34,128 nucleotides of DNA. Source: Belnapia moabensis DSM 16746. Its GTDB lineage: Bacteria; Pseudomonadota; Alphaproteobacteria; Acetobacterales; Acetobacteraceae. The stretch spans positions 12,141 through 46,268 of the forward strand of contig NZ_KN050758.1 in assembly GCF_000745835.1 (NCBI RefSeq), given 5' to 3'. Of this stretch, positions 22,130-31,355 are shown one piece after another. Numbering within the stretch: position 1 is the first letter of the stretch; each line of letters starts with the position of its first letter. The notes below the pieces were generated by a model. It had not been told where the DNA came from. It was given only the letters and a program-made list of their open reading frames with translations, and ran no database searches. Position numbers and translations under genes: made by a program.

Positions 22130-25100
22130 GCGCCACGGCAAGGCCGGCCGACGAAATCGACGACATCTACGGGCTGTCGCCGATGCAGCTCGGCATGCTC
22201 CTCCACGGCCTGCTTGCCCCGGAGTCCGGCGCCTTCTTCGAGCAGCAGGTCATGCGGCTGCCGGGCGGCGTGGACGCGCGCGCCTTCGCCGCGGCCTGGG
22301 AGGGCGTCGTCGCGCGCACGCCGGTGCTCCGCACCTCCTTTCACTGGGAGCGCATCGAGAGGCCGGTGCAGGTCGTCCGCCGCGCCGTGCCGCTGCCCCT
22401 CGAGATCCTGGACTGGAGCGACGCGGGGCCGGCGGAGGCGGAGGTACGCCTGGCCGGGCACCTGCGCGAGACCCGCCGCAACGGCTTCCGGCTCAACGTG
22501 GCGCCGCTGTTCCGCCTCGTGCTCATCCGCCTCGGCCCGCAGCGGGGGTCCTGGTTCGTTTGGCACTTCCACCACATCCTGCTCGACGGCTGGAGCGGCC
22601 AGCTGCTGATGCGGGAGGTCGCCGACCTGTATGGGGACCTCCTGCGGGGCGTCCCGCCCGCGCCGCCGCGGCGGCCGCCCTTCTCCGACTACATAGGCTG
22701 GTTGCAGCGGCAGGATCCGGCGGCCCTCGAGGCCTTCTGGCGGGCCCGCCTGCGCGGGCTGAGCGGCCCGACCCCCTTCGGCATCGGCGCGCCCGCGCCC
22801 GGGCGCGCGGGCCAATGGCCGAACGACGGCGAGGCCAGCTTCACCATCCCGGTCGAGGAGGCGAAGGCGCTCCGGAACTTCGCGCGCGCCGAGCGGCTCA
22901 CCCTGAACACGCTCTTCCAGGGCGCCTGGGCGCTGCTGCTCGCCCGCTACGCCGGCGAGCCCGAGGTTACTTTCGGCACGGTCGTCTCGGGCCGCCCGCC
23001 CGATCTCGACGGCATAGACGCGATGATCGGGCTGTTCATCAACATCCTGCCGACGCGGGCCGGCGTGCCGGGCGAGCGGCAAGTGCTATCCTGGCTGCGC
23101 GAGTTGCAGGCGCGGCAGCTGGAGACGGCGCCGTTCCAGCACGTGTCGATGCAGCAGATCCGGCAATGGAGCGGGCTGGCAGCCGACATCGACCCGTTCG
23201 AGACGGTGCTGATTTTCGAGAACTTCCCGCTCGCCGAGACCGGCGGGGGCGCGGGGCTCGTCGAGGAGCCGCTTTACGTCGGCCGGACGAACGTGCCGGT
23301 GACTGTGCTCGTCGCACCCGGCGAGTCCATCCGGGTGAAGGTCCTCTACGACCACCGGCGGTTTGGCGCGCCGGCGATCGGCCGGGCCGTTGGGCACCTT
23401 CGCAACCTGCTCCTCGGCCTGGCGCGTGACCCGGAGGCGCGGCTTCGCGACGTGCCGATGCTCGGCCCCGAGGAGCGCCGCCGCGTGCTTCTCGACTGGA
23501 ATGCGACGGAGCGGCCCGGCTATGACGAGGTTCCGCTGATGGTGCAGCTGGCGCGGCAGGCCGCGCGCACGCCGGACGCGATCGCCTTCATCGAAGGCGA
23601 GCAGCGGCGGACCTTCGTCGAGATCGACCGGCGCTCGACGCGGCTCGCCCATGCGCTGGTCGCGCGCGGCGTCGCGCCCGGGGACCTTGTCGCCGTCTGC
23701 CTGCCACGATCCCTCGCCGCCGTGGAGACCTTCCTGGCGGTGCTGAAGGCCCGCGCCGCCTACCTTCCGCTGGACCCGGCCTATCCCGCCGCGCGCCTCA
23801 GCTACATGCTTGAGGACGCGCGGCCGGGCTTCCTGCTTGCCGAAGCGGATGCCATGCCCGGCATGCAGGGGCTGCCGCGCGCAGACCCGGCGAGCCTCCT
23901 CGCCGCCTGTCCGGATGCGGCGGGCGCGGAGGATCGCCTACCGGATGCCGCCCCGGACGACATCGCCTACGTCATCTACACCTCGGGCTCCACGGGCCAG
24001 CCCAAGGGCATCGCGGCGGGGCACGGGCAGATACTCAACCGGCTCGACTGGATCTGGCGCGAATATCCCTGGGCGCCGGGCGAGGTCGGGGTGATGCGCA
24101 CCGCCCTCAACTTCGTCGACTCCTTTCAGGAGATGCTGGGCGGCCTGCTGCGCGGCGTGCCGACCGTGATCGCCAGCGGGGACGCGGCGCGCGACCCCGA
24201 CGCGCTCGTCGAACTGCTTGCCCGCCACGGCGTGACGCGCATCTGGTTCGTGCCGTCCTTCCTCGCCCTCCTGCTCGACGTCGTTCCCGACGTCGGCGCC
24301 AAGTTACCGCGACTGACCTTCTGGTCGAGCGGCGGCGAGCCGCTCTCCGCCGACCTCCGCCGGCGCTTCGAGGCCGCGGTGCCGCACGGCGTGCTCTGCA
24401 ACACGCTCGGCGCGTCCGAGATCTGGGACGGCACCTTCTTCGATCCCCGGCGCGATCCGGTCGGCGCGGGCCCGGTGCCGATCGGGCGGCCAATCGCCAA
24501 CACGCGGGCCTACGTGCTCGACCGCCACGGCCAGCCGGCGCCGATCGGCGTTACGGGCGAGCTGTGCTTCGCCGGCGCGTGCCTGGCGAGCGGCTATGTC
24601 GTGCGCGAGGCCGATGCGCGCGACCGCTTCCTCACCCTGACGGTCGGTGGGCTGCCGGAGCAGCGGCTGTACCGGACCGGCGACCTGGTCCGCTGGCGCG
24701 AGGACGGCGTCCTCGAATACGTCGGGCGCACTGATTTTCAGATCAAGCTGCACGGCTACCGCATCGAGCCGAGCGAGGTCGAGGCGGCGCTGCGGGCAAT
24801 TCCGCAGGTGGCCGATGCGGTGGTGGCCGCCATCGAAGAGGTGGCCGGGCGCCGGCTGGTCGCCTATGCCCTGCCGGTCGGTCCGCCGCCCGCCGCCGGT
24901 GACCTCTTGGCGCATGCGCGCGGGATGCTGCCCTCGTTCATGGTCCCGTCGCAGATCGTGTTCGTGGAAAGCCTTCCACGCACGCCGAGCGGCAAGGTCG
25001 ATCGCAACCGGCTTCCGCACCCCACCGGCCCCGCCCGCGCGGCGCTGGCAGCTCCGACGCCGCGCACGCCCCTGGAGGCGACGGTGCTCGCGCGAGTCCA

Positions 25101-25407
25101 GGAGGTGCTCGGTGCCTCCACCATCGACCGCGGCGCCAACTTCTTCAGCGAGCTCGGGGGACACTCCCTGCTCGCGGCCCGGCTGGCGGCGCGGCTGCGC
25201 GACGATCTCGGCATGGAGGTGCCGCTGCGCCTGGTATTCGAGGCGCCGACGGTCGCAGCGCTCGCCGTGCGCCTCGGCGAGATGCTCGCGGCGGCCGGCG
25301 ACGCCGCGACCGAGCTTCTACTGACCGAGCTCAACGATCTCTCACCCGAGGAGCTGGAGGCGCTGCTCGCGGGGCTCGAGGGCTCCGCGCAGGAGCCGTT
25401 GGCGTGA
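22126..25407 (+). CDS. NRPS module C-A-T (NRPS2), atypical substrate pocket
   Basis: 1093 residues. Its condensation domain (YGLSPMQLGMLLHGLL start, HHILLDG at 149-155) is of the DCL look, fitting a D-configured donor from the E domain of NRPS1. The adenylation domain has YTSGSTGQPKG from 618 but an unusual pocket. NFVDSFQE replaces the usual FDxSxxE, so position 235 reads Val664 and the Asp moves to 665. The A5 motif is NTLGASEIWDG instead of NxYGPTE. The Val-Asp start recalls beta-alanine-type codes, so a beta-amino or other non-standard acid is likely. Carrier domain: ELGGHSLLAAR with Ser1014. An acidic, Leu/Glu-rich C-terminal tail may be a docking helix. ATGA links it to NRPS1; GTG/TGA overlap links it to NRPS3. 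Confidence 0.92.
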
Positions 25408-28400
25408 TGGACATCGCCGGCCGCGTCGGGGCGCTGACGCCAGAGGCGCGGCTGCGCCTGCTCCGGCGGCTCCGGGACCGCTCGGGCGGGGACGGCACGG
25501 ATTGCCTGCCGCTCGTCCCGGTGCCCCGCAACGGGACGGACTTCCCGCTCTCCTTTAACCAGGAGCGGCTCTGGTTCCTCGACCAGCTCACGCCCGGCAA
25601 CCCGTTCTACAACCTCGCCTCCGCGCAGGTGCTCGACTTCGCCATGGACGCCGCCGTGCTCGATCACGCCCTCGCCGAGCTCGCGCGCCGTCACGAGGCG
25701 CTGCGGACGAGCTTCCCTGTGGCGCGCGGCGAGCCCGTCCAACGCGTCGCCGCGGCGGTGGACCTGGCCTGCGAGACCGTCGCGCTCGACGCCATCGCGC
25801 CGGAGGAGCGGGAGGCCACGGCTCGGCGGCGCGCCGCCGCCTTCGCGGCCGCGCCCTTCGATCTCGCGCGCGGTCCCCTGCTGCGCGCGCTCGTCGCCCG
25901 TCTCGGTCCGCACCGGTCGCTCTTCGCCTGCGCCATCCACCACATCATCGCGGATGGCTGGTCCGTCGGCCTGCTGATGCGGGAGCTGGCCGCTCTCTAC
26001 CGCGCCTTCGCGGGCGGCGGCTGGGCGGTCCTGCCGCCGCCGCCGCTGCACTACGTTGACTACGCGGTCTGGCAGCGCGGTCGCGCCGCTGCCGGCGAGA
26101 CTGAGCGGGAGCTCGCCTTCTGGAAGCGGCAGCTCGACGGCCTCACGACGCTCGAGCTGCCGACGGACCGCCCACGGCCGCGGGTCCAACGCTTCGCCGG
26201 CGACCAGCTTCCCCTCGCCTTGCCAGAGCGGTTAGCCGAGGCCGCCCGCGGGTTGGCGACGCGCCAGGGTACGACGCTGTTCGTCGTGCTGCTCGCCGCC
26301 TTCATGGCGCTCCTGCACCGCTACAGCGGACAGGAGGATGTGCCCGTCGGCGTCCCGGTGGCGAACCGGCCACGAGCCGAGCTTGAAGAAGTCGTCGGCT
26401 TCTTCGCCAACACGCTCGTGCTGCGGGGCGATGTCCGCGGCAACCTGAGCTTCGGGGAGTTCGTCGCCCGCCTCCACCACACCGTGGTCGAAGCGCTGGA
26501 GCATCAGGAGCTGCCCTTCTCGACGCTGGTCGCCGCGCTGCGGCCGAACCCGGACCTCAGCCGCAATCCGCTGTTCCAGGTAAGCTTCCAGCTTGTCGCG
26601 GGGGTGCCGGGTGCGGGCGCGGCGCCGGGCGCGCAGTCCGGTGCGCTCGGGATCGACCGGACGACCTCGATCTTCGACCTATCCGTCAATCTCTGGGAGG
26701 CCGGCAAGGCGGTCGAGGGCCTCGTCGAGTTCGACACCGATCTCTTCGATCGCGCGACCATCGAGCGGATGGCGGGGCACTACCTGACGCTGCTCGAAAC
26801 CGCCCTGCGCGCGCCGGAGACCGGCGTGGGCGCGCTGCCGCTCATGACGGAGGCCGAGCGCACCCTGGTGCTGGAAACATGGAACGCGACCGCCATTCCC
26901 GTACCGCCAGACGGTCTCCTGCACGGTCTGGTCGAGCGCCAGGCCGAGCTTACGCCGGAGGCCTGCGCCGTGCGGCAGGGCCCAGCGGCGCTGTCCTTCG
27001 CAGAGCTCGACGCCACCGCCGATCGGCTCGCGGCGGCCCTGGCGCGGCGGGGCATCTGCCGCGGCTGGCGCGTCGGCCTTCGCATGCGGCCGTCGCCCGG
27101 GCTGCTGGTCGCGATCCTCGGTGTGCTGAAGGCGGGCGGCGCCTTCGTGCCCCTCGACCCGGCCATGCCGGCGGTCCGGTCCGCTGCCATGCTAGCGGAT
27201 TGCGGCGCGAGCCTCCTCCTCACGGACGGCGATGCCAGCGACCCGCCCGCGGAGGCCGGCTGCGATGTGGTCGCGCTCGGCGATTTACTGTCCGCCACCT
27301 GTGGCGACGGGGCGAAGCCCGATCCGGGCGTCGGGCCCGAGGACGTCGCCTATGTCATGTTCACCTCGGGCTCCACCGGCCGACCGAAGGGCGTGATGAT
27401 CCCGCACCGGGCGGCGGTGAACTACCTCGCTTGGTGCCTCGCCACCTATCCCGTCAGCGACGGCGTCGGCGCGCCGCTCTGCTCGCCGGTCTCCTCCGAC
27501 ATGTCCATCACGACGCTGTTCCTTCCGCTGCTGGCCGGCAGGACGGTCGTTCTGCTGGGCCCCGGGCACCCCGTCGAGGAGCTCGAGCGGCTGCTGGCTG
27601 CGGGCGAGCGCTTCGGCTTCGTCAAGCTCACGCCGTCGCACCTGGAGGCGCTGCGCCTCCTCTCGGGGGGCCGCGTCCGGGCGGAGGCGACCGCCGCCTT
27701 CGTCGTCGGCGGCGAGCAGCTGTATGGCGAGGCGCTGGCGCCCTGGCGGGACCAGGCTCCGGGGGTCATGGTCTTTAACGAGTACGGGCCGACGGAGACC
27801 ACGGTGGGCTGCTGCGTCCATGCGCTCCGGACCGGGGAGTGCGCGCCGGGGCCCGTCCCGATTGGCCGCCCGATCGCAAATACGCGCCTCTACGTCCTGG
27901 ACAGCTGGGGCTCACCGGTGCCTGTCATGGTGCCGGGCGAGCTCCACATCGGCGGCGCCGGCGTCGGCCTGGGCTATGCCGGCCGCCCAGAGCTGACGGC
28001 CGGAAGCTTCGTGGAGGATCCGTTCTCGCCCGACCCGCAGGCCCGGCTTTACCGCACCGGGGACCGCGTGCGCTGGCGCAGGGACGGGACGCTCGAGTAC
28101 CTCGGCCGCTTCGACGAGCAGCTCAAGGTCCGCGGCCACCGCGTCGAGCCCGGCGAGATCGAAGCTGTCCTGCGCGGGCATGGCGCGGTCCAGGACGCCG
28201 CCGTTATCGGCCGGAAGCTCGGCGGGGACATGCGGCTCGTCGCCTTCGTGGTGCCCTCCGCCGGGCTGACCGGGGATGCGGAGTTGTGGTCGGCGTCGCT
28301 GCGCGACCACCTCGCCGGGCGGCTCCCGAAGCACATGCTGCCGGGGGCCTTCATCCCGATCGAGACCATCCCCCTCACCGCGAGCGGCAAGGTGGATCGC

Positions 28401-28826
28401 CGCGTCCTCGCCGCGCTGGACGCCCCCGCCGCTGCCCCGGCGGCGGAGGACGGCACGCCGCCGCGCGATGCCGTCGAGGAGGTCGTTAGCCGGGTCTTCG
28501 CGGACGTGCTGGGCGCGCGACGTGTCACGGTGCGGGACGATTTCTTCGCCGAGCTCGGCGGCCATTCCCTCCTGGCCGCCAGGGCCGTGGCCCGCCTGCG
28601 CGAGCTCCTCGGCGTCGAGCTGCCACTGGGCCGCCTTTTCGAGGCGCCGACGGTCGAGGCGCTTGCCCGCTCGCTCCGCGCCGAGACCGCGGATGCCGCC
28701 GAGCTCGAGATCATCGCCCGGGCGGTCATCCAGGTGCTCGACATCGGCGACGACCAGGTCGGCACGATGCTCGGCGAGGATGGCGCGCAACCCCACGCCG
28801 ACCAGCAGGATGCCAGATGTACGTGA
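25404..28826 (+). CDS. NRPS module C-A-T (NRPS3), predicted asparagine specificity
   Basis: 1140 residues from GTG 25404 (AGGAG eight bases upstream; ATG 25407 is the alternative). The N-terminal helix (LTPEARLRLLRRL) may dock. The LCL-like condensation domain has HHIIADG at 179-185. The adenylation domain (FTSGSTGRPKG from 653) gives the pocket DMTKVGEVGK starting at D699, one conservative change from known Asn codes of the DLTKxGEVGK type. Carrier domain: ELGGHSLLAAR with Ser1055. After it only ~50 residues remain. There is no thioesterase, reductase, or terminal condensation domain, so the finished chain must be released in trans or transferred to a nucleophile. The last bases overlap the next gene by ten. 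Confidence 0.93.
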   Translation: MMDIAGRVGALTPEARLRLLRRLRDRSGGDGTDCLPLVPVPRNGTDFPLSFNQERLWFLDQLTPGNPFYNLASAQVLDFAMDAAVLDHALAELARRHEALRTSFPVARGEPVQRVAAAVDLACETVALDAIAPEEREATARRRAAAFAAAPFDLARGPLLRALVARLGPHRSLFACAIHHIIADGWSVGLLMRELAALYRAFAGGGWAVLPPPPLHYVDYAVWQRGRAAAGETERELAFWKRQLDGLTTLELPTDRPRPRVQRFAGDQLPLALPERLAEAARGLATRQGTTLFVVLLAAFMALLHRYSGQEDVPVGVPVANRPRAELEEVVGFFANTLVLRGDVRGNLSFGEFVARLHHTVVEALEHQELPFSTLVAALRPNPDLSRNPLFQVSFQLVAGVPGAGAAPGAQSGALGIDRTTSIFDLSVNLWEAGKAVEGLVEFDTDLFDRATIERMAGHYLTLLETALRAPETGVGALPLMTEAERTLVLETWNATAIPVPPDGLLHGLVERQAELTPEACAVRQGPAALSFAELDATADRLAAALARRGICRGWRVGLRMRPSPGLLVAILGVLKAGGAFVPLDPAMPAVRSAAMLADCGASLLLTDGDASDPPAEAGCDVVALGDLLSATCGDGAKPDPGVGPEDVAYVMFTSGSTGRPKGVMIPHRAAVNYLAWCLATYPVSDGVGAPLCSPVSSDMSITTLFLPLLAGRTVVLLGPGHPVEELERLLAAGERFGFVKLTPSHLEALRLLSGGRVRAEATAAFVVGGEQLYGEALAPWRDQAPGVMVFNEYGPTETTVGCCVHALRTGECAPGPVPIGRPIANTRLYVLDSWGSPVPVMVPGELHIGGAGVGLGYAGRPELTAGSFVEDPFSPDPQARLYRTGDRVRWRRDGTLEYLGRFDEQLKVRGHRVEPGEIEAVLRGHGAVQDAAVIGRKLGGDMRLVAFVVPSAGLTGDAELWSASLRDHLAGRLPKHMLPGAFIPIETIPLTASGKVDRRVLAALDAPAAAPAAEDGTPPRDAVEEVVSRVFADVLGARRVTVRDDFFAELGGHSLLAARAVARLRELLGVELPLGRLFEAPTVEALARSLRAETADAAELEIIARAVIQVLDIGDDQVGTMLGEDGAQPHADQQDARCT

Positions 28827-29722
28827 CGATGGAGATCTTCTCGGGTCGGCCGAACCCGGGCTGGCGCCTAAGCCCGCAGCAGGCCCAGCAGCTCGCCGAC
28901 GGCCTAGCGGGCCGTCCCGCGCGCACCGGGGCGGCCGAGACCATTGAGCGCCTCGGCTTCCGGGGCTTCGTCGTCGAACGGGAACCAGGCGACCCGCTGC
29001 TGCCGCCTGGTGTGCTCCGGCGGCTCCGGATCGCCCCCACGCCCGCGGTGAGCGCCCTCGTCGCCGTGGAGGCGCCCGACCTCACGCGCTCGCTGCTCGA
29101 GGCCGCGGCGGCGGCCCTCGATCCTGCCGTGGTGGAGGCCGCCGCGTCCCAGGTCGCTGCTGCTGCAGCCGACCCTCCCAAGGCGGCCCCGGCGCAGCCC
29201 CGCGGCGCCGCGCGCACGCGGCGCGCCAAGCCGGAGCAACCGCCCGAGAGCGAGGCTGGCCGGAGGATCGCGGCGCTGCCGGAGGGCGTGGCCTTCGTCA
29301 GTCCCTACAGGCCGGCATTCTGGAACAGCGCGCCCGTCATCGCGACCAACAACTGCTACAACTACGCGACCAACTTCGTGTCCGGCACAGTGGCCCAGCC
29401 GGGCCGCTGGGCCGGCAGGATCTACGACGCCTTCCTCTGCGATGCCGTCCGCACCGCGGCGATCGCCGATGGCTGCCGTCCCGACCTCGACGGCGTCGCG
29501 CGCGTCGTGGCCCTGGCCGTGTGGCCGGGCTTCGACTTCCACTGGTGGCGGCTGCACCCGGACGGGATGTGGGCGCACAAGCTCGGCCTCTCGATCGCCC
29601 GCAACTTCGACAATGCGGGCCGCGTGATCGCCGGCAACCTTACCCCCGAGACCTGCGACCGACGACCCTACACGGATTTCTGCGGCTACTTCTTCGTGCC
29701 GCTCGGCGTGCAGGTGCGCTAA
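28817..29722 (+). CDS. Two-domain protein: FSGRPNPxW domain plus putative Cys/His hydrolase-like domain
   Basis: A 301-residue protein starting inside the end of NRPS3. Residues 1-~115 form a domain marked by MEIFSGRPNPGW (5-16) and LGFRGFVVE (46-54), also present as the whole of the next gene product. A low-complexity Ala/Pro/Arg linker (~115-150) follows. The C-terminal half has strongly patterned residues: NNCYNYATN with C180, FHWWRLHPDGMWAHK with H242 and H254, ARNFDNAG and YTDFCGYFFVP. The single Cys and following His resemble the spacing of papain-like or CHAP-type enzymes, but no established family is claimed. There is no signal peptide, so it probably acts in the cytosol. Position after a thioesterase-less NRPS makes product release or tailoring a testable idea. 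Confidence 0.8.
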   Translation: MYVTMEIFSGRPNPGWRLSPQQAQQLADGLAGRPARTGAAETIERLGFRGFVVEREPGDPLLPPGVLRRLRIAPTPAVSALVAVEAPDLTRSLLEAAAAALDPAVVEAAASQVAAAAADPPKAAPAQPRGAARTRRAKPEQPPESEAGRRIAALPEGVAFVSPYRPAFWNSAPVIATNNCYNYATNFVSGTVAQPGRWAGRIYDAFLCDAVRTAAIADGCRPDLDGVARVVALAVWPGFDFHWWRLHPDGMWAHKLGLSIARNFDNAGRVIAGNLTPETCDRRPYTDFCGYFFVPLGVQVR

Positions 29723-29724
29723 CC

Positions 29725-30081
29725 GTGGCGACACCGCGCCTCCGCGTCGAGCTCGACATCTTCAGCGGCCGCCCCAACCCGTCCTGGGTGCTGGACGTGG
29801 CCGAGGAGCAGGCGCTCCTCGCGCACCTTCGCCTCGGAGCGGGCTGCGAGCCGCGGTCGGACGGCCTCGGCTACCGCGGCTTCCTCGTCCGTCGGATGGA
29901 CATGTCGGCTGCGGCTGGTCCGTGGCTGCGCGTCGGGCACGGCGTCGTCATGCTCTCGGGCCCCCGCGCCGTGGCGCACCGGGATGCCGGCCGCCTGGAG
30001 GAGCACCTAATCGGGCAGGCGGTCGCGCACGGCTTCGGCCCGCTCGTCGGCGTGCCAAGTCCAACGAGGGAGGATTCGTGA
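29725..30081 (+). CDS. Stand-alone FSGRPNPxW-domain protein
   Basis: A 118-residue protein from GTG 29725, two bases after the previous stop. It carries DIFSGRPNPSW (11-21) and LGYRGFLVR (48-56) at the same spacing as the N-terminal domain of the preceding gene. A later LRVGHGVV...RLEEHL segment aligns with LRIAPTPAV...RSLLEA there. The two domains are therefore paralogous over about 110 residues. The conserved Arg-Pro-Asn-Pro-x-Trp loop suggests a binding function, but nothing identifies the ligand. Its TGA overlaps the next ATG by one base (TGATG). It is too small and compact to be an obvious enzyme; a partner or adaptor of the larger protein is possible. Confidence 0.75.
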   Translation: MATPRLRVELDIFSGRPNPSWVLDVAEEQALLAHLRLGAGCEPRSDGLGYRGFLVRRMDMSAAAGPWLRVGHGVVMLSGPRAVAHRDAGRLEEHLIGQAVAHGFGPLVGVPSPTREDS

Positions 30082-30521
30082 TGGAAGCGCCGGACGAGCC
30101 ATCCGCCTGGCTCTGGGCCACTACGGGCCCGCAGAAGGACTTCGCCTCCGCCTACGCGGAGTTCCGGCACGCGCTCACCCTCGCCTTCCCGGACCCTGAG
30201 GCGGCGCGCGCCGTCGGCGAGGCGTATAACGCCTATGCCGGCGCGCTGCAGGAACCCTGGAAGTCGGGCGACCTCGCGCGCCGCGTCGGCGAACTCGCCG
30301 ACGCCTACGCCACGAGCGTCCATGAGGCGCTCTCGGGCGCGGAGGCGCGCACCCGCATCGAGGAGGCGTTCGGCCGCTATGTCGCCGCGACCAGGGCCGC
30401 CTGGGCCGCCACGGATCCCGCCGAGGTGAAGCCCGAGCACTTGACCATGATCGCGCAGAGCATGGCCTGGATTGCCGCCATCGCCGCCGAGATCCGGCGG
30501 CGCCCCCCCGCGGGGACCTGA
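30081..30521 (+). CDS. Small helical protein, downstream of the NRPS genes
   Basis: A 146-residue protein whose ATG (30081) follows an excellent GAGGGAGG and overlaps the previous stop as TGATG. It is mostly alpha-helical and alanine-rich with regularly placed Tyr/Trp (EAYNAYAGALQEPW, ADAYATSVHEAL, FGRYVAATRAAWA), and has no membrane helix or signal. Pattern and size resemble the 144-residue protein that opens the operon, and both have a phasin-like look, though homology is not proven by eye. Being enclosed by FSGRPNPxW proteins on one side and the PPTase on the other, it clearly belongs to the pathway. The function is unknown. Confidence 0.75.
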   Translation: MEAPDEPSAWLWATTGPQKDFASAYAEFRHALTLAFPDPEAARAVGEAYNAYAGALQEPWKSGDLARRVGELADAYATSVHEALSGAEARTRIEEAFGRYVAATRAAWAATDPAEVKPEHLTMIAQSMAWIAAIAAEIRRRPPAGT

Positions 30522-30551
30522 CATGGCACCGTTGCCCGGGGGACCGGCGGC

Positions 30552-31355
30552 GTGACCGGCGTCGGCATCCGGTCGCCGCGAGGCGCGCAGCCGGGCCGGA
30601 TCGCGCCGAAGGACCGGGAGGGCGCTCCGCCAGAGTTGCGCATGGACATCCGTCGTCGGACCGTCCAGCTGGACAGCGAGGCGATCGCTCGGCTCTTCCC
30701 GGCGGATGTGTCGGTCTGCATCGCCTCGCCCGACATGTACCGTGCGCGCCTGTTCCCGGCGGAAGCCGCGCTGCTGGCGCGGGCCGTCGAGCGGCGGCGG
30801 GCGGAGTTCACTGCGGGCCGCGCGGCCGCCCGCGCGGCGCTTGCGCGCTTCGGCCTGCCCGCATGCCCAATCCCGCGGGGGCCTGGCCGCGAGCCGGTCT
30901 GGCCGCGCGGCTTCAGCGGCAGCATCACCCACTGCGACGGCTTCTGCTGTGCGGTGGTCACCCGGGTGTCGGAGCTGCCGTCGCTTGGCATCGACGTCGA
31001 GGCCGGCGGCCCGTTGGAGGATTCCGTCGCCCGGCTGATCTGCCGTCCCGAGGAGTTCGCCCACTTTGCGGGGCTGCCCGACCTGCCCGGAGCGAGCTGG
31101 GCCAGGCTCGCCTTCAGCGCAAAGGAGGCCTTCCACAAGTGCTGCTATCCACTAACCGGCCAGATGTTGGACTTCCTGGACGTGCGCGTCCGCTTCGCAG
31201 CCAGCGACGGGACGGCCACGGGCACCTTCACCATGGCGGTCGTCGCGCCGGGCCGGGGCCGGGCCTTGCCGCCGCATTCCACCATGGGCGCCTGGGCGGT
31301 CGATGACGCGCGGGTTTACGCCGCCGTGGCTGCGAGGGCACCGATGCTCCTATAG
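30552..31355 (+). CDS. 4'-phosphopantetheinyl transferase (EntD/Sfp superfamily)
   Basis: A 267-residue enzyme that would transfer phosphopantetheine from CoA to the carrier-domain serines of the three NRPSs. It shows the EntD-like RRRAEFTAGRAAARAAL region (81-97) and SITHCDG (124-130). The Mg-binding GIDVE (D148, E150) and FSAKEAFHK (K191, E192, K196) follow. The GTG at 30552 has GGGGGA upstream; ATG 30642 would give 237 residues but lacks a well-placed site, and the first 30 residues are dispensable-looking. It follows the helical-protein gene after 30 bases, so it is the last operon gene. Its stop codon lies at the boundary of an IS110-type element. Confidence 0.93.
   Translation: MTGVGIRSPRGAQPGRIAPKDREGAPPELRMDIRRRTVQLDSEAIARLFPADVSVCIASPDMYRARLFPAEAALLARAVERRRAEFTAGRAAARAALARFGLPACPIPRGPGREPVWPRGFSGSITHCDGFCCAVVTRVSELPSLGIDVEAGGPLEDSVARLICRPEEFAHFAGLPDLPGASWARLAFSAKEAFHKCCYPLTGQMLDFLDVRVRFAASDGTATGTFTMAVVAPGRGRALPPHSTMGAWAVDDARVYAAVAARAPMLL

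Noticed and set aside
30642-31355. Shorter PPTase starting at ATG 30642
   Set aside because: The purine-rich stretch upstream is about 20 bases away, too far; GTG 30552 has better spacing, though the choice is not certain.
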